This document shows, in pieces, positions 8,647-18,093 of a DNA stretch of 64,000 bases. The DNA lies in contig JACDOA010000002.1 of assembly GCA_017656335.1 (NCBI GenBank), positions 124,001 through 188,000 of the forward strand, written 5' to 3'. This stretch comes from Thermosipho sp. (in: thermotogales) (lineage in GTDB: Bacteria; Thermotogota; Thermotogae; Thermotogales; Fervidobacteriaceae). Within the stretch, counting starts at the first letter, position 1. Every line of letters starts with the position of its first letter. The notes below the pieces were generated by a model, which did no database searches, was not told where the DNA came from, and saw nothing but the letters and a program-made list of their open reading frames with translations. The position numbers and the translations under genes were made by a program.

Positions 8647-11600
8647 ATGTCCATACTTGATGAAATTAAAAAAAATATAAATACAAATTATTTCATATCA
8701 GCTTCAGCTGGAACAGGAAAAACATATACAATTACAAATTATTATATTTATATTCTAGAAGAATACGAAAAAAGAGATTATCCTGATATAGTTGACCAAA
8801 TTGTTGTTGTAACATTTACAAGAAAAGCAGCCTCAGAAATGAAAGAAAGGATCATTGAAGCCGTTAAAGAAAAACTAAAAACTGCTAAAAAGACTCAAAA
8901 TAAAAAACTTATACAATATTGGGAAAACATAAATAATAACCTTCCAAGAGCAGTTATTTCAACTATTGATAGTTTTTGTCAGAGAATTTTGAAAGAGGAA
9001 AATCTAAATGTTGGAATAGATCCTAACTTTACAATAATTAGCGATATAAAAGCTGCAAAAATAATTGAGAAATCAACTTATCTTACATTAAAATATACTT
9101 TTGAGCTTTTTGATTTTGAAAAAACTAAAATTACAACAAATTTATTAACCAGAAGAAAAGAAAAAATAGAAAAATTTCTCAGTGAATTGTTAGAGTATAA
9201 AAATGGCATAAAAATACTTTTTGAAAAATTGGGTGATTTAAATAAAGTGGAAGATTTACTAAAAGAAACGTTAATCAACTGGCGAACAGAAATGAAAAAA
9301 TCCACTATTTCTGATAAATTACTGAAATTTGCAAAAGACGATTCTGAAGCATTGATCGCTTTTAAAATCATGACACTTATTGCAAAAGAAATCTATGAGG
9401 GAAACACCATTGATAATTTTGAATTTGATTTTAAAGGTGTACTTGAAAAAACTTTGGAAATCCTGGAAATTGAGGAAATCAGGAAAAAATATACAGAAAG
9501 ATTTAAATATATAATTGTTGACGAATTTCAAGACACAAATTATCTTCAAAAGGAATTATTTGATAAATTACACTGTGATAACAATTATATTTTCTATGTT
9601 GGAGATAGAAAACAATCAATTTATAGATTTAGAGGTTCAGACGTTTCTGTATTTTTGAATACTCAACAGGAATTCGAAAAAAAAGCTAGTAAAAATTATA
9701 AAGTATTAGCCCTTCAAGATAATTATCGTTCCAACAAGCATCTTGTCCACTTTTTTAATTTTATAGCAAAAGAGAAATTATTTAACAAACATCTAATCGG
9801 TGAAAATGAAAAATACGAAGTTTTTAAAACACTTGAGCCTGATATATATGAAAAACTTTGGTTTAATTCAATGGATGTTTCTAATCCTAAAATTGATATA
9901 GATGGAAATGTTCCGGGGATTGAAAAACAAAATGGTGGAAGAATTAAATATATTGTTATAAAAAGCGAAAAAAAAGACGATAAAATTGAAAAAGAAGCAC
10001 AAACCGCTGCATATATAATTTCAAAGCTTGTTGGAAAAACTTTGACTACAAAAGATGGTAAAGAACATACAATCTCATACAAAGATTTTGCAATATTAAG
10101 GTCCAGAATTTCAAATGCTGAAGAAAAATATACTTCAATATTTAAAAAATATGGTATCCCACTTTACATAGTTGGCGGGAGAAATTTTTATAAAAGGCTT
10201 GAAATCAAGGCAATTTTAAATACTTTGAATGCCATTCAAAATCCCAATAACAACTTTTATTTTACGCAATTTTTCTTCTCTCCACTTGTTTTAGGTACTT
10301 TTCAAGATTATTACAAAATCGTTGAAAAAAACAATGGAGAACCTTTGTTCCAAACATCAAAAAATCTTTCTTTTTCCAATGAAAAAATTTCACATTCAAT
10401 AAAAACACTTGAAAAATATTCTGAGCTTAAATATTATATTAAACCCACTGAAGTAATGAAAGGTATTATTGAAGAGCTTAATTATTTTGAAAATCTCACA
10501 AAATTTGAAGATTACAAAACAGCCATTTTAAATGTTAGAAAATTACTGATGGAAGCTTCAAATATGGATCAAGTTGCATCTTCATTTTCCGAACTTGTTA
10601 AACTCATTCAAAAATTATCTGAAACAAGTGAAGGAGAAGCAACTTTAGAAGACGAAGGTTCTGATAGTGTTAAATTGATGTCAATACACGCTGCTAAAGG
10701 TTTGGAATTCAAAATTGTAATTTTAGGAGATCTTCTAGATATCAAAGCAAAGAAATCTGGAAAATCAATTCAATTTACAAATTCAAGTAATAAAAGATAT
10801 TATATACTAGAAAAATTTTTAGAAGAATTCAGAAACTCAAATAAACCTGAAATAATAGAAGCTATCAAACTTTTTTATCTTAACGATGTCTACGATGAAA
10901 CCGAACTTCAAAGAAAATTGTATGTTGCAATAACAAGAGCTTCAGAAATGTTTATTCCTCTAATTTTCCCTGATGTTAATTCATTTTCTGGAAACTTTTT
11001 AAAGCTTACAGATTCTGAAATCAAACAAATAAAAAAATTAACTAGCAGTTTTGAAATAATAGAACTTGAAAATGTTCAAATAGAAAAACTTGAACCTCAA
11101 ATTGACATAAACACTGAAAAAGTACCGGATAAAAACCTTGTTGACTTGAGAAATCTTTCTTATAAATCATATATCTCTCCAACAACTATATATAACTTTG
11201 TAGAAAAACATAAAGAAAGAGAGATTGATGAAGAGGAAAAATTATACGATTTAAATAACTTATTTTTAGAAGAGACATTTGAAGGAACTGAAATTCATGA
11301 AAAACTTTCAACCATTAACTCGTTGTCACAACTTAAATACCTGGAAGAATCCGGAATTTTAAAAATAAAAATTTCTGATAAACTTGAAAATTTATTTGAA
11401 AATTCTACTATTTTTTCTGAATGGAGGCTGGTAAAACCATTTAAATTTAAAAATAGAAATTATATGCTTTTCGGTATACCTGATAAGGTTTTTAAAAAAG
11501 GTGAGAATTTTTATGTAGTTGATTTTAAGCATACCAACTTAATCAATAAGGAAAAACTTGAAAAATATAAGTTTCAAATAAAATTTTATATGTTCTTATT

Positions 11601-11739
11601 GAAAGATTTGGGGAGCGTAATTGAGGGACTAATCATTTCTACAAAAACTGGTGAAATTGTTAAAGTATCCCCTCCAGAGGAAAATTTTGAAAAAGAAATT
11701 AAAAATATGATTGAAAAATACGAAAAGGTGATATTATGA
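8647..11739 (+). CDS. addA: AddA-like UvrD helicase/RecB-family nuclease
   Basis: This is the helicase-nuclease subunit of an AddAB-type double-strand-break resection complex, 1030 residues. Superfamily 1 helicase motifs appear in order: Walker A ASAGTGKT (about 19-26), the motif Ia region VVTFTRKAA, DEFQDTN (Walker B), GDRKQSIYRFRG, HAAKGLEFK and YVAITRA. The C-terminal third carries a RecB-type PD-(D/E)XK nuclease (FGIPDK, then VVDFKH, then QIKFYMFLL). ATG at 8647 follows GGAGGT by 6 bases; an upstream TTG at 8629 has no such site. The stop overlaps the start of the next gene by 4 bases, as expected for two subunits made together. Its place after the restriction-modification genes suits a defence and repair island. 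Confidence 0.9.
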   Translation: MSILDEIKKNINTNYFISASAGTGKTYTITNYYIYILEEYEKRDYPDIVDQIVVVTFTRKAASEMKERIIEAVKEKLKTAKKTQNKKLIQYWENINNNLPRAVISTIDSFCQRILKEENLNVGIDPNFTIISDIKAAKIIEKSTYLTLKYTFELFDFEKTKITTNLLTRRKEKIEKFLSELLEYKNGIKILFEKLGDLNKVEDLLKETLINWRTEMKKSTISDKLLKFAKDDSEALIAFKIMTLIAKEIYEGNTIDNFEFDFKGVLEKTLEILEIEEIRKKYTERFKYIIVDEFQDTNYLQKELFDKLHCDNNYIFYVGDRKQSIYRFRGSDVSVFLNTQQEFEKKASKNYKVLALQDNYRSNKHLVHFFNFIAKEKLFNKHLIGENEKYEVFKTLEPDIYEKLWFNSMDVSNPKIDIDGNVPGIEKQNGGRIKYIVIKSEKKDDKIEKEAQTAAYIISKLVGKTLTTKDGKEHTISYKDFAILRSRISNAEEKYTSIFKKYGIPLYIVGGRNFYKRLEIKAILNTLNAIQNPNNNFYFTQFFFSPLVLGTFQDYYKIVEKNNGEPLFQTSKNLSFSNEKISHSIKTLEKYSELKYYIKPTEVMKGIIEELNYFENLTKFEDYKTAILNVRKLLMEASNMDQVASSFSELVKLIQKLSETSEGEATLEDEGSDSVKLMSIHAAKGLEFKIVILGDLLDIKAKKSGKSIQFTNSSNKRYYILEKFLEEFRNSNKPEIIEAIKLFYLNDVYDETELQRKLYVAITRASEMFIPLIFPDVNSFSGNFLKLTDSEIKQIKKLTSSFEIIELENVQIEKLEPQIDINTEKVPDKNLVDLRNLSYKSYISPTTIYNFVEKHKEREIDEEEKLYDLNNLFLEETFEGTEIHEKLSTINSLSQLKYLEESGILKIKISDKLENLFENSTIFSEWRLVKPFKFKNRNYMLFGIPDKVFKKGENFYVVDFKHTNLINKEKLEKYKFQIKFYMFLLKDLGSVIEGLIISTKTGEIVKVSPPEENFEKEIKNMIEKYEKVIL

Positions 11740-14700
11740 GAAAGGCCATAATTATTGCCCCAAAAAGTAATCATTTTGAATTTCTGGCAAGAGAAATCCA
11801 AAAATACTACGATCCATATTCTTTTCTATTCATAGGTCCAACAGGTTATTACGTAAGACAGGTCTCTGATAAATTTGCAAATTTATATGGAAAAACCATA
11901 AATAAGGATTCATTCATGGTTATTAATCAATATGTCACGGAAACTTTGTTAAAAAACAATATGGATGCCGTATATTTTGATAGAGATTTTTTGAAAGCTT
12001 TTATTGCCGAAAAAATTGAGGAGCTAATAAAAACACATGAAAAAAACAGAGATAGCTACTATGACTTTTTGAGAGTTGTATCCAGATCTAAAGGTATAAT
12101 AGATTACATACTCGATTTATTTGAGAAAGCCTGGGAATTAAATAACAGCAAAAATATACATATTCCAACTTATTATAGAGAAATTGAAAGTATTTTAAGC
12201 CAGGATGGGAACTTATCCAAACTTTTAAATGAACTCTTAAAAGAAATTGCACTTTTTTTCCAACAAACTGAAAATATTTTTGATCCTATTACTACATATA
12301 AATGGTATATTGAAAATGCCGATTTTATTGAAACCGAAAAAGATATATTGATGATAAGTGGATTTTTTGATCTTACTCCTCTTGTAAGAAAAAGCCTTCA
12401 AAAATTATTTGAGAAAAGTAAAGATGTTTATTTTTATGTCTGGCGAAAAATTAATGATAGAGCATTCAAGGAAGTAGATGAAATCTACAAATTTCTCAGT
12501 GAAAACAATTTTGAGATAAAAGAAGTTTCTCCTACAAAAATTAATTTAAAATCTTCAACAGAAGGCCTTTCTTTTAAAAATCCTTCAAGTGAAATAAAAC
12601 ATATCTGTGGAATGATTAAAAGACTGATCATTGATGGAGCTAATCCAGGAGACATAGCAGTTATTGCTCCTAACAATCAAATTATGTTTCAATTATCGGA
12701 AGAATTAAAAGATATGAAAATTCCTCATAATATTTCCGGTACTGTTAAATTATCAGAAAGTAAAATAGTTAAAATGCTCCTTCAACCTTTAAAAACAATA
12801 TTTTCAGGATATGAAATCGAAGATATACTTGCATTAATTGAATCGCCTTATATACCAAACAGAAAGCTTACAATGGATCAAGTAGAAGAACTATTCAAAG
12901 AATTTGGTTTTTTTACTTTAAACCTTAGACCTTCTCAAATAAATGAAAAAAGTATACAGGAGATTTTTTTAGACCCAATACTGGAAAAAATTGAAAAACT
13001 CTCTCAAATTAAAGAAGGTGATACATATCAAGAAAGAATTGATAAAATTGAAGAATATACTAATTTTGCTGAAATAATTAAAAATTCTTTTAAGCTTTTA
13101 ATTTCAATCGAAAAAAATATAAAGAAAGATTTCTTTGAATGGTATAAGGATTTCGTAAAAACAACTATTAATAACATTCCTTTATTCAAAAAAATTCCTC
13201 AATATCTTAATGATGAAAGTATAATGAAAGAAATAAATGCGCTATTTAAATTTTCGGAAATTATAACAAAGCTTCAAAAATATGAATCTGTTTTATTTAA
13301 AGGTAAAAAAACATCCTGGGAATTTATCTATAAAATTCTCAATAATATTTTAAATGTAGAAACTTATAGAACTTCACTAAGATATTCAAATTCAGTTGAA
13401 ATTCTCGATATTTCAACTGCTAGATTCGTTGAAAAGAAATACAAGTTCTTTGTCCATTTTGTTGACTCTTATTATCCTTCATTTAATATTAATCCCTTAA
13501 TCTTGCAAGCAAAAAGCGATTCTAGAACTTTTGCAAGTTATATTGAAGAAATTGAAAGAAGAAATATCATTCTTTCTTTTATCTTTTCAGAAAAAAACTT
13601 CATTTCATTTCCGATTGCTAGCATAAAAGGTGAACCAATTCTCCCATCTCAATATATGAAGGAATTTTGTAAAAATATAAAATCGGTAAATGATAATGAT
13701 ATTTTACCCAGGCCCGAAGAAATATATTCAATTCAAGACAAAGAAATATACGAATCTTTACAAAAAAGAAGAAGTTTTTTAAAAACAACAAAAAGAGAGT
13801 GGTTTGGGAATTATAAAGTTCCAACTTTGAGTCATAGCAAAATTTCTTCATATGTTGATTGTCCTTTTTACTACTTTCTAAGAGAAGTTGCAAAAGTAAA
13901 ACCCATTTCAAAAGATAAAACAGCCCTTTATAAAGGTATTTTAATTCACAGAATATTAAAAGAAGTATTTGAAAAAAATATGTTTCCTCAAGAAAATGCG
14001 GTAGATTTGGAAAAAATTAAAAAATTAGTTGAAAAAGAATATAATGATATTTTTAGAAATGAAATGGAACAATACAGTCTTCCAAAAATGATTAAAATAG
14101 TTGAATACTCAAATTTACTTGCAAATTTTTTATCCGAAAATCTTTCGGAAAAAGGATATCTTAAAATTGCAAGTAAAATTAATCTTCACAGGCGAAAAAC
14201 AAAAGAAGTTGAATCACATTACAAAACTTATTTAAAAATAAATGACAAACAATATGAATTTGAAGTAAGAATAGATAGAATCGATGAATTAGATAAAAAT
14301 TATACCAATTTTACTGGAAAAAATTCTAGGGAAATTCAAAAAAATATATCTGAAGTTCTGAAAAAATCCATTGCAATAATAGATTACAAAAGTTCGCTTA
14401 GTAAAATTTATGCTGAACAATTACTACTCTATGATCTTGTATATAGAATTTCTACAAACTCAAATGATTTTGATAGCTTTTTAATTTTCTTTAATATTTC
14501 TAACAAAACACCAAAAAATTATTTCATAAAAAGGGAAGAAAACAAATTAATTTTAAAAGGAGCTGGAAATAAAACATCTTATTTCGAAGTATCTTATGAG
14601 CTATTTACTAAATGGTTAGAAAATGTTATTGAAAAAATTTCTTCTGGAAACTTTGTACCAATAGTTGTAGAAGATGAAGAGGAAGAACTAAAGACATTTT

Positions 14701-14840
14701 TAAATTACATAAAAGATTTAACTTCATATGAAATTAAGACTTCCAAAGAAAAAACTTGTATAAATTATAAATTTTCCTGTGATTTTTCTGATATTTGCCA
14801 AAATTTCGAAATTTATTCAAATGTGAAATTGAAAAAATAA
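11736..14840 (+). CDS. addB: AddB-like subunit with iron-sulfur RecB-type nuclease
   Basis: This 1034-residue protein is the probable AddB partner of the preceding gene, starting in an ATGA overlap. The N-terminal half has the layout of an inactivated UvrD helicase (IIAPKSNHFEFLAREI; FIGPTGYYVRQV), but I see no intact Walker A. The C-terminal nuclease begins at LSHSKISSYVDCPFYYF, followed by KGILIHRILKEVF, an acidic IDRIDE and IIDYKSS. A final cluster CINYKFSCDFSDIC supplies three cysteines, which with the VDCP cysteine fits the four-cysteine iron-sulfur staple of AddB. Sequence divergence is high, so the subunit assignment rests mainly on these features and on the operon. Confidence 0.85.
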   Translation: MRKAIIIAPKSNHFEFLAREIQKYYDPYSFLFIGPTGYYVRQVSDKFANLYGKTINKDSFMVINQYVTETLLKNNMDAVYFDRDFLKAFIAEKIEELIKTHEKNRDSYYDFLRVVSRSKGIIDYILDLFEKAWELNNSKNIHIPTYYREIESILSQDGNLSKLLNELLKEIALFFQQTENIFDPITTYKWYIENADFIETEKDILMISGFFDLTPLVRKSLQKLFEKSKDVYFYVWRKINDRAFKEVDEIYKFLSENNFEIKEVSPTKINLKSSTEGLSFKNPSSEIKHICGMIKRLIIDGANPGDIAVIAPNNQIMFQLSEELKDMKIPHNISGTVKLSESKIVKMLLQPLKTIFSGYEIEDILALIESPYIPNRKLTMDQVEELFKEFGFFTLNLRPSQINEKSIQEIFLDPILEKIEKLSQIKEGDTYQERIDKIEEYTNFAEIIKNSFKLLISIEKNIKKDFFEWYKDFVKTTINNIPLFKKIPQYLNDESIMKEINALFKFSEIITKLQKYESVLFKGKKTSWEFIYKILNNILNVETYRTSLRYSNSVEILDISTARFVEKKYKFFVHFVDSYYPSFNINPLILQAKSDSRTFASYIEEIERRNIILSFIFSEKNFISFPIASIKGEPILPSQYMKEFCKNIKSVNDNDILPRPEEIYSIQDKEIYESLQKRRSFLKTTKREWFGNYKVPTLSHSKISSYVDCPFYYFLREVAKVKPISKDKTALYKGILIHRILKEVFEKNMFPQENAVDLEKIKKLVEKEYNDIFRNEMEQYSLPKMIKIVEYSNLLANFLSENLSEKGYLKIASKINLHRRKTKEVESHYKTYLKINDKQYEFEVRIDRIDELDKNYTNFTGKNSREIQKNISEVLKKSIAIIDYKSSLSKIYAEQLLLYDLVYRISTNSNDFDSFLIFFNISNKTPKNYFIKREENKLILKGAGNKTSYFEVSYELFTKWLENVIEKISSGNFVPIVVEDEEEELKTFLNYIKDLTSYEIKTSKEKTCINYKFSCDFSDICQNFEIYSNVKLKK

Positions 14841-14843
14841 AAA

Positions 14844-16208
14844 TTAGTTTCCAAACTCTTTTTCTATTTTTTTTACAGTAGCTCTTCCCCAAGTAAAGGT
14901 TATTACTGCAGATACTGCATTACCTGTAACTATACCCCACCAAACACCATTTAAGCCAGCATTAAACACAAAAATGTATAAATAAGAAAACAAAAGTTGC
15001 ATAATGATTGTTCTATTAATTGATACAATCATACTTTTTACTCCCTGGCCTATCCCTTGAAACATTGCTGAAGTAAACATACCAAAGGGAACCCCCGGAA
15101 GAAACAGAGAAAGAATTCTTAGAGAATCAACAAGAGAATCATATATTTGAATCCCTTCACTTGAATATGTAAATATTTTTGCAATAAAAGGAGCAAAAAT
15201 CATAATTGATAACATAACAAAAAATGAAATCATCAATCCAAACTTTATTGCAAACAAATGTGCAATTTTCAATTTTCTACCATTTCTTTGACCATATGAT
15301 GCTCCAGTTACAGCAGTTACTGCTGTAGAAATACCAATAAGTGGAACCGTGCCAAAATTAATTATTCTCCAGGAACTTGTAAAAACTGCTACCCCGAAAT
15401 CTCCACCAGCTTTTACGGCAAATACATTCAACACAAAAATAGCCACTGACATTGAAAGCTGAGCGATAGAAGAAGGAATTCCAACTTTTAATATATCTTT
15501 AACAATATGAAAATCAAATTTAAATCCTTTTAAATGCATAGAAACGTAGGTGTTTTTTCTCACAAACAACCAATACACTATTAAGACCGAAGAAACCAAA
15601 ATTGATACTAATGTTGCATATGCGGCACCTTTAATACCTAACTTAAAAACATATATAAAGATTGGATCTAAAAATATATTTAAAATTGAACCTGTAGCAA
15701 TTGCATACATTGCTTTTCTTGCGTCCCCTTCTCCTCTTAAAATCCCATTTGCAGTATTATTAAGAAACAAAAGAGGCATCGAAAACAATATTATATAGCC
15801 ATATTGTAGTGTTAAATTTAATGTTTTTTCAGAAGTCCCTATTATAGCAAGTATAGGTTTAATGAAAATCAAAAATATAATTAGGAAGATTATCCCAAGA
15901 GAAACAGATAAAAATATTGAATTTGAAGCAGCAATATCAGCATGAATCTTATTTTTTTCACCAATTTTTCTAGATATTACAGAACTTGCACCTACACCTA
16001 ATCCAGATGAAATGGAAATAATTATCATAAATATTGGGAAAAACACACCTATTGCTGCCAATGATTCCGGGCCCAAACCAGCAACCCAAATACCATCAAC
16101 CAGATTATATAATGTTTGTACAAGCATAGCAAAAATCATTGGAATTGAAAGTTTTATTATAGCTTTTTTTGGATCTCCTTGTAAAAGTTTTACTCCCTTT
16201 GTTTCCAT
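14844..16208 (-). CDS. MATE-family efflux transporter
   Basis: This cation-coupled multidrug or toxin exporter of the MATE/NorM-DinF family has 454 residues, about twelve predicted membrane helices and two homologous halves. The family N-terminus is clear (LSIPMIFAMLVQTLYNLVD, then GLGPESLAAIG), as is LRGEGDARKAM in the first half. The start ATG (16208) follows GGGGAG by 7 bases; a longer reading starting at 16226 lacks a ribosome site. The gene converges on addB, with only 3 bases between stops. It lies downstream of hup but is separated from it by a strong terminator. I see no specific promoter, so it may depend on readthrough. Confidence 0.92.
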   Translation of the reverse strand: METKGVKLLQGDPKKAIIKLSIPMIFAMLVQTLYNLVDGIWVAGLGPESLAAIGVFFPIFMIIISISSGLGVGASSVISRKIGEKNKIHADIAASNSIFLSVSLGIIFLIIFLIFIKPILAIIGTSEKTLNLTLQYGYIILFSMPLLFLNNTANGILRGEGDARKAMYAIATGSILNIFLDPIFIYVFKLGIKGAAYATLVSILVSSVLIVYWLFVRKNTYVSMHLKGFKFDFHIVKDILKVGIPSSIAQLSMSVAIFVLNVFAVKAGGDFGVAVFTSSWRIINFGTVPLIGISTAVTAVTGASYGQRNGRKLKIAHLFAIKFGLMISFFVMLSIMIFAPFIAKIFTYSSEGIQIYDSLVDSLRILSLFLPGVPFGMFTSAMFQGIGQGVKSMIVSINRTIIMQLLFSYLYIFVFNAGLNGVWWGIVTGNAVSAVITFTWGRATVKKIEKEFGN

Positions 16209-16253
16209 ATTTATTCTCCCCATCAAAATTGAAGATACACTTTACATTACACA

Positions 16254-16284
16254 AAAATGGCTCCGGAAAAACCGGAGCCATTTT
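16254..16284 (-). terminator. Intrinsic terminator after hup
   Basis: A perfect 13-base inverted repeat (AAAATGGCTCCGG / CCGGAGCCATTTT) with a 5-base loop, followed on the leftward strand by a T run, sits just after the hup stop and before the MATE gene. Confidence 0.85.
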
Positions 16285-16300
16285 CTAAAATACAATTAAC

Positions 16301-16579
16301 TTATTTGTTTACACACTCTTTTAAATCTTTTCCAGGCCTAAATTTAGGAACTTTTCTTGCAGGAATCTTAATTTTTTGTCTTGTTCTTGGATTTACTCCT
16401 GTTCTTGCAGCTGCCTTTCTTACTTCAAATGTACCAAAACCTACAAGCTGAACCTTTTCCCCCTTAGAAAGTGCCTCAGAAATAGATGCAAAAACAGCAT
16501 CAACAACAGCTTTTACATCCTTTTTCTTTAATCCTGGAACTTTCTCAGCAACCATGTTGACAAGTTCTTTTTTACTCAT
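16301..16579 (-). CDS. hup: HU-family histone-like DNA-binding protein
   Basis: This 92-residue HU/IHF-family protein bends and compacts DNA as a dimer. It has the N-terminal helices (MSKKELVNMVAEKV), GFGTFEVRKAAARTGVNPRT including the signature of the DNA-gripping arm, and KIPARKVPKFRPGK. The length is standard. The start has a strong GGGAGGG ribosome site. It has its own promoter and a strong terminator, so it is probably a highly expressed single-gene unit between the kinase and MATE genes. Confidence 0.97.
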   Translation of the reverse strand: MSKKELVNMVAEKVPGLKKKDVKAVVDAVFASISEALSKGEKVQLVGFGTFEVRKAAARTGVNPRTRQKIKIPARKVPKFRPGKDLKECVNK

Positions 16580-16622
16580 ACTTTTCCCTCCCTCTTAAAA
16601 AGATAACTTTAAATACGTTAAT

Positions 16623-16652
16623 AATATAGCATTTTTACTAAAACTTTTGCAA
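16623..16652 (-). promoter_or_regulatory. Predicted promoter of hup
   Basis: Read leftward, TTGCAA (-35, 16647-16652) and TATATT (-10, 16623-16628) are spaced by 18 bases and lie about 45 bases before the hup start. Confidence 0.5.
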
Positions 16653-16715
16653 ATCACGTATCTATAAGGTTTTCTGAAGATTTGTATAGATAATCAAAGA
16701 AAAAACAAGATTTTT

Positions 16716-17192
16716 TTAATTATTTCTGTTTTTTCTATAAAAATCATCTATAATCTTTGCTATTTCGAATTTTGTCTTATTTTCAGGCGAAATAACTAAA
16801 TCAGCCTTTTGAGAAAACGTGTTGTGAACAGATTCATAAACTTCTTCTGCAAATCTTAATTTTTTTGAAATTTTTCCAATACGCTGAAGATATCTTTCTT
16901 TTGGAGTCTTTATATATATGATTTTACCATTAAATAATTCTAAATTTGCCAAAGTACCAAGAGTTACTACTATTTTATCATTATACTTTCTGAACCGCTT
17001 CAAAATTTTGCCTTCGAAAGCCCTTATGGCAGAAAATCCATTGTCCCGAAGAATTCTGCTAAAACTTTTTTTAAATTCTACTTTAAGAATGTCATCTAAA
17101 TCAATTACTTCATATCCAAAATCTTCTTTCAAAATTTTGCCTACAGCAGTTTTTCCTGAACCAGGCAACCCAACAATGTAAAACAACAACAT
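16716..17192 (-). CDS. Small P-loop kinase, shikimate-kinase-like
   Basis: This 158-residue P-loop phosphotransferase starts with IVGLPGSGKTAVGK (Walker A, about residues 6-19) followed by YEVIDLDDIL. Further on it has FEGKILKRF and a YIKTPKERYLQRI segment like the lid and C-terminal region of shikimate kinases and related small-molecule kinases. The GGG loop of true shikimate kinase is replaced by LGTLAN, so I do not assign shikimate as substrate; a nucleotide or other metabolite kinase is equally possible. It is downstream of the YjbQ gene with a 7-base gap, probably in the same transcript. Confidence 0.75.
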   Translation of the reverse strand: MLLFYIVGLPGSGKTAVGKILKEDFGYEVIDLDDILKVEFKKSFSRILRDNGFSAIRAFEGKILKRFRKYNDKIVVTLGTLANLELFNGKIIYIKTPKERYLQRIGKISKKLRFAEEVYESVHNTFSQKADLVISPENKTKFEIAKIIDDFYRKNRNN

Positions 17193-17199
17193 ACCCCTC

Positions 17200-17598
17200 C
17201 TAATCCTTAATTATTTTCACATAAACTTTTCTTCTTCTCGGACCATCAAATTCACAAAAATAAATCCCTTGCCAGGTGCCAAGAATGAGTTTACCGTTAT
17301 CTATTATTAACGAAATACTCGGAGAAACTAAAGTTGATTTTATGTGAGAGTCAGAATTTCCTTCCATATGGGTGTAATCAAAATTGGGAGGAACTATTTT
17401 TGAAAGGGCATTTTCAATATCAAACTTAACAGAAGGATCAGCATTTTCATTAATAGTAACACCAGCAGTAGTATGTGGGATGTATATGATACAAACGCCT
17501 GAAACAACTCCTGATTTCTCAACAAATTGTCTAACCTTATCTGTAATATCAACTAAAACATTCCGATTCTTAGTACTAATTTCAAATGAAAATAACAT
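17200..17598 (-). CDS. YjbQ family protein (UPF0047, thiamine-phosphate-synthase-like)
   Basis: This 132-residue protein is of the widespread YjbQ/UPF0047 family, some members of which show weak secondary thiamine phosphate synthase activity; the physiological role is unsettled. The family core is plain: [17 protein letters not shown], then [18 protein letters not shown], then [19 protein letters not shown]. The conserved histidines of the putative metal site are in the HTT, THMEGN and DSH segments. It has its own promoter and is followed closely by the small kinase gene. Confidence 0.93.
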   Translation of the reverse strand: MLFSFEISTKNRNVLVDITDKVRQFVEKSGVVSGVCIIYIPHTTAGVTINENADPSVKFDIENALSKIVPPNFDYTHMEGNSDSHIKSTLVSPSISLIIDNGKLILGTWQGIYFCEFDGPRRRKVYVKIIKD

Positions 17599-17621
17599 AA
17601 TACCCCCCCTGGTCGAAACTT

Positions 17622-17651
17622 ATTATATCATAAAAACCCATCAATATGCAA
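17622..17651 (-). promoter_or_regulatory. Predicted promoter of the YjbQ gene
   Basis: Read leftward, TTGCAT (-35, 17646-17651) and an extended -10 TGATATAAT (17622-17630) are spaced by 18 bases, ending 23 bases before the YjbQ start. It faces the regulator promoter on the other strand. Confidence 0.55.
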
Positions 17652-17656
17652 AAAGC

Positions 17657-17685
17657 TTGATTTTATATACAAAAATTGTTAAAAT
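17657..17685 (+). promoter_or_regulatory. Predicted promoter of the Fur/Zur-like regulator operon
   Basis: TTGATT (-35, 17657-17662) and TAAAAT (-10, 17680-17685) are spaced by 17 bases. The dyad operator begins 4 bases after the -10, so a bound repressor would cover the transcription start. Confidence 0.55.
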
Positions 17686-17688
17686 TGA

Positions 17689-17707
17689 AATGCAAATGAT
17701 TTGCATT
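17689..17707. promoter_or_regulatory. Palindromic operator, probable Fur/Zur-type box
   Basis: AATGCAAATGATTTGCATT is a perfect inverted repeat with 8-base arms and a 3-base centre, of the size and A/T-rich style bound by Fur-family dimers. It lies directly after the -10 of the regulator gene and 16 bases before that gene, pointing to autoregulation and control of the downstream metal importer. Confidence 0.6.
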
Positions 17708-17722
17708 CTCAAGGAGGAAAAT

Positions 17723-18091
17723 ATGGAACTTACGAAATGGAGAGAGGAAATTTTAAAAATTATAGAAAAAAGCAAAAAACCATTAACAGCTGAAGAAATC
17801 TATAAAATAAACAAATTTAAACCGAATTTTTCAACTGTATACAGGGCTTTAAAGTTTTTAGAAGAAAAAAACTTAATAAAATCCATTTCTTTTGATAAAG
17901 GACCAAAATATTTTTATTCAAGCAAAAAACATTATCACTTTCTGTATTGTACAAATTGCGGTAAAATTGAAGTTTTCAACAAATGTATCGCATCTCAACT
18001 TGAAAATTTCATCTACAAAAATTTCAAATTTCAAATTACTGACCACGTGTTTTATTTTAAAGGTTTGTGTGAAAATTGCAAGGAGGGCTAA
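17723..18091 (+). CDS. Fur-family metal-responsive regulator (Zur-like)
   Basis: This 122-residue Fur-family DNA-binding repressor has an N-terminal winged helix (PLTAEEIYKI, then FSTVYRALKFLEEKNLIKS) followed by the metal and dimer domain. That domain has HYHFLYCTNCGK and a terminal GLCENC, giving the two CXXC pairs of the structural zinc site. The ATG at 17723 follows AAGGAGG; the open frame upstream is not coding. The gene starts an operon with a periplasmic metal-binding protein, ATPase and permease, so the sensed metal is most likely zinc, with manganese or iron as alternatives. A perfect palindrome at its promoter suggests it represses its own operon when metal is plentiful. Confidence 0.9.
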   Translation: MELTKWREEILKIIEKSKKPLTAEEIYKINKFKPNFSTVYRALKFLEEKNLIKSISFDKGPKYFYSSKKHYHFLYCTNCGKIEVFNKCIASQLENFIYKNFKFQITDHVFYFKGLCENCKEG

Positions 18092-18093
18092 AT

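Noticed and set aside
17384-17722. Longer Fur-family protein starting at 17384
   Set aside because: The extension lies antisense to the YjbQ gene and across the promoter and operator; ATG 17723 has a strong ribosome site and matches the family start.
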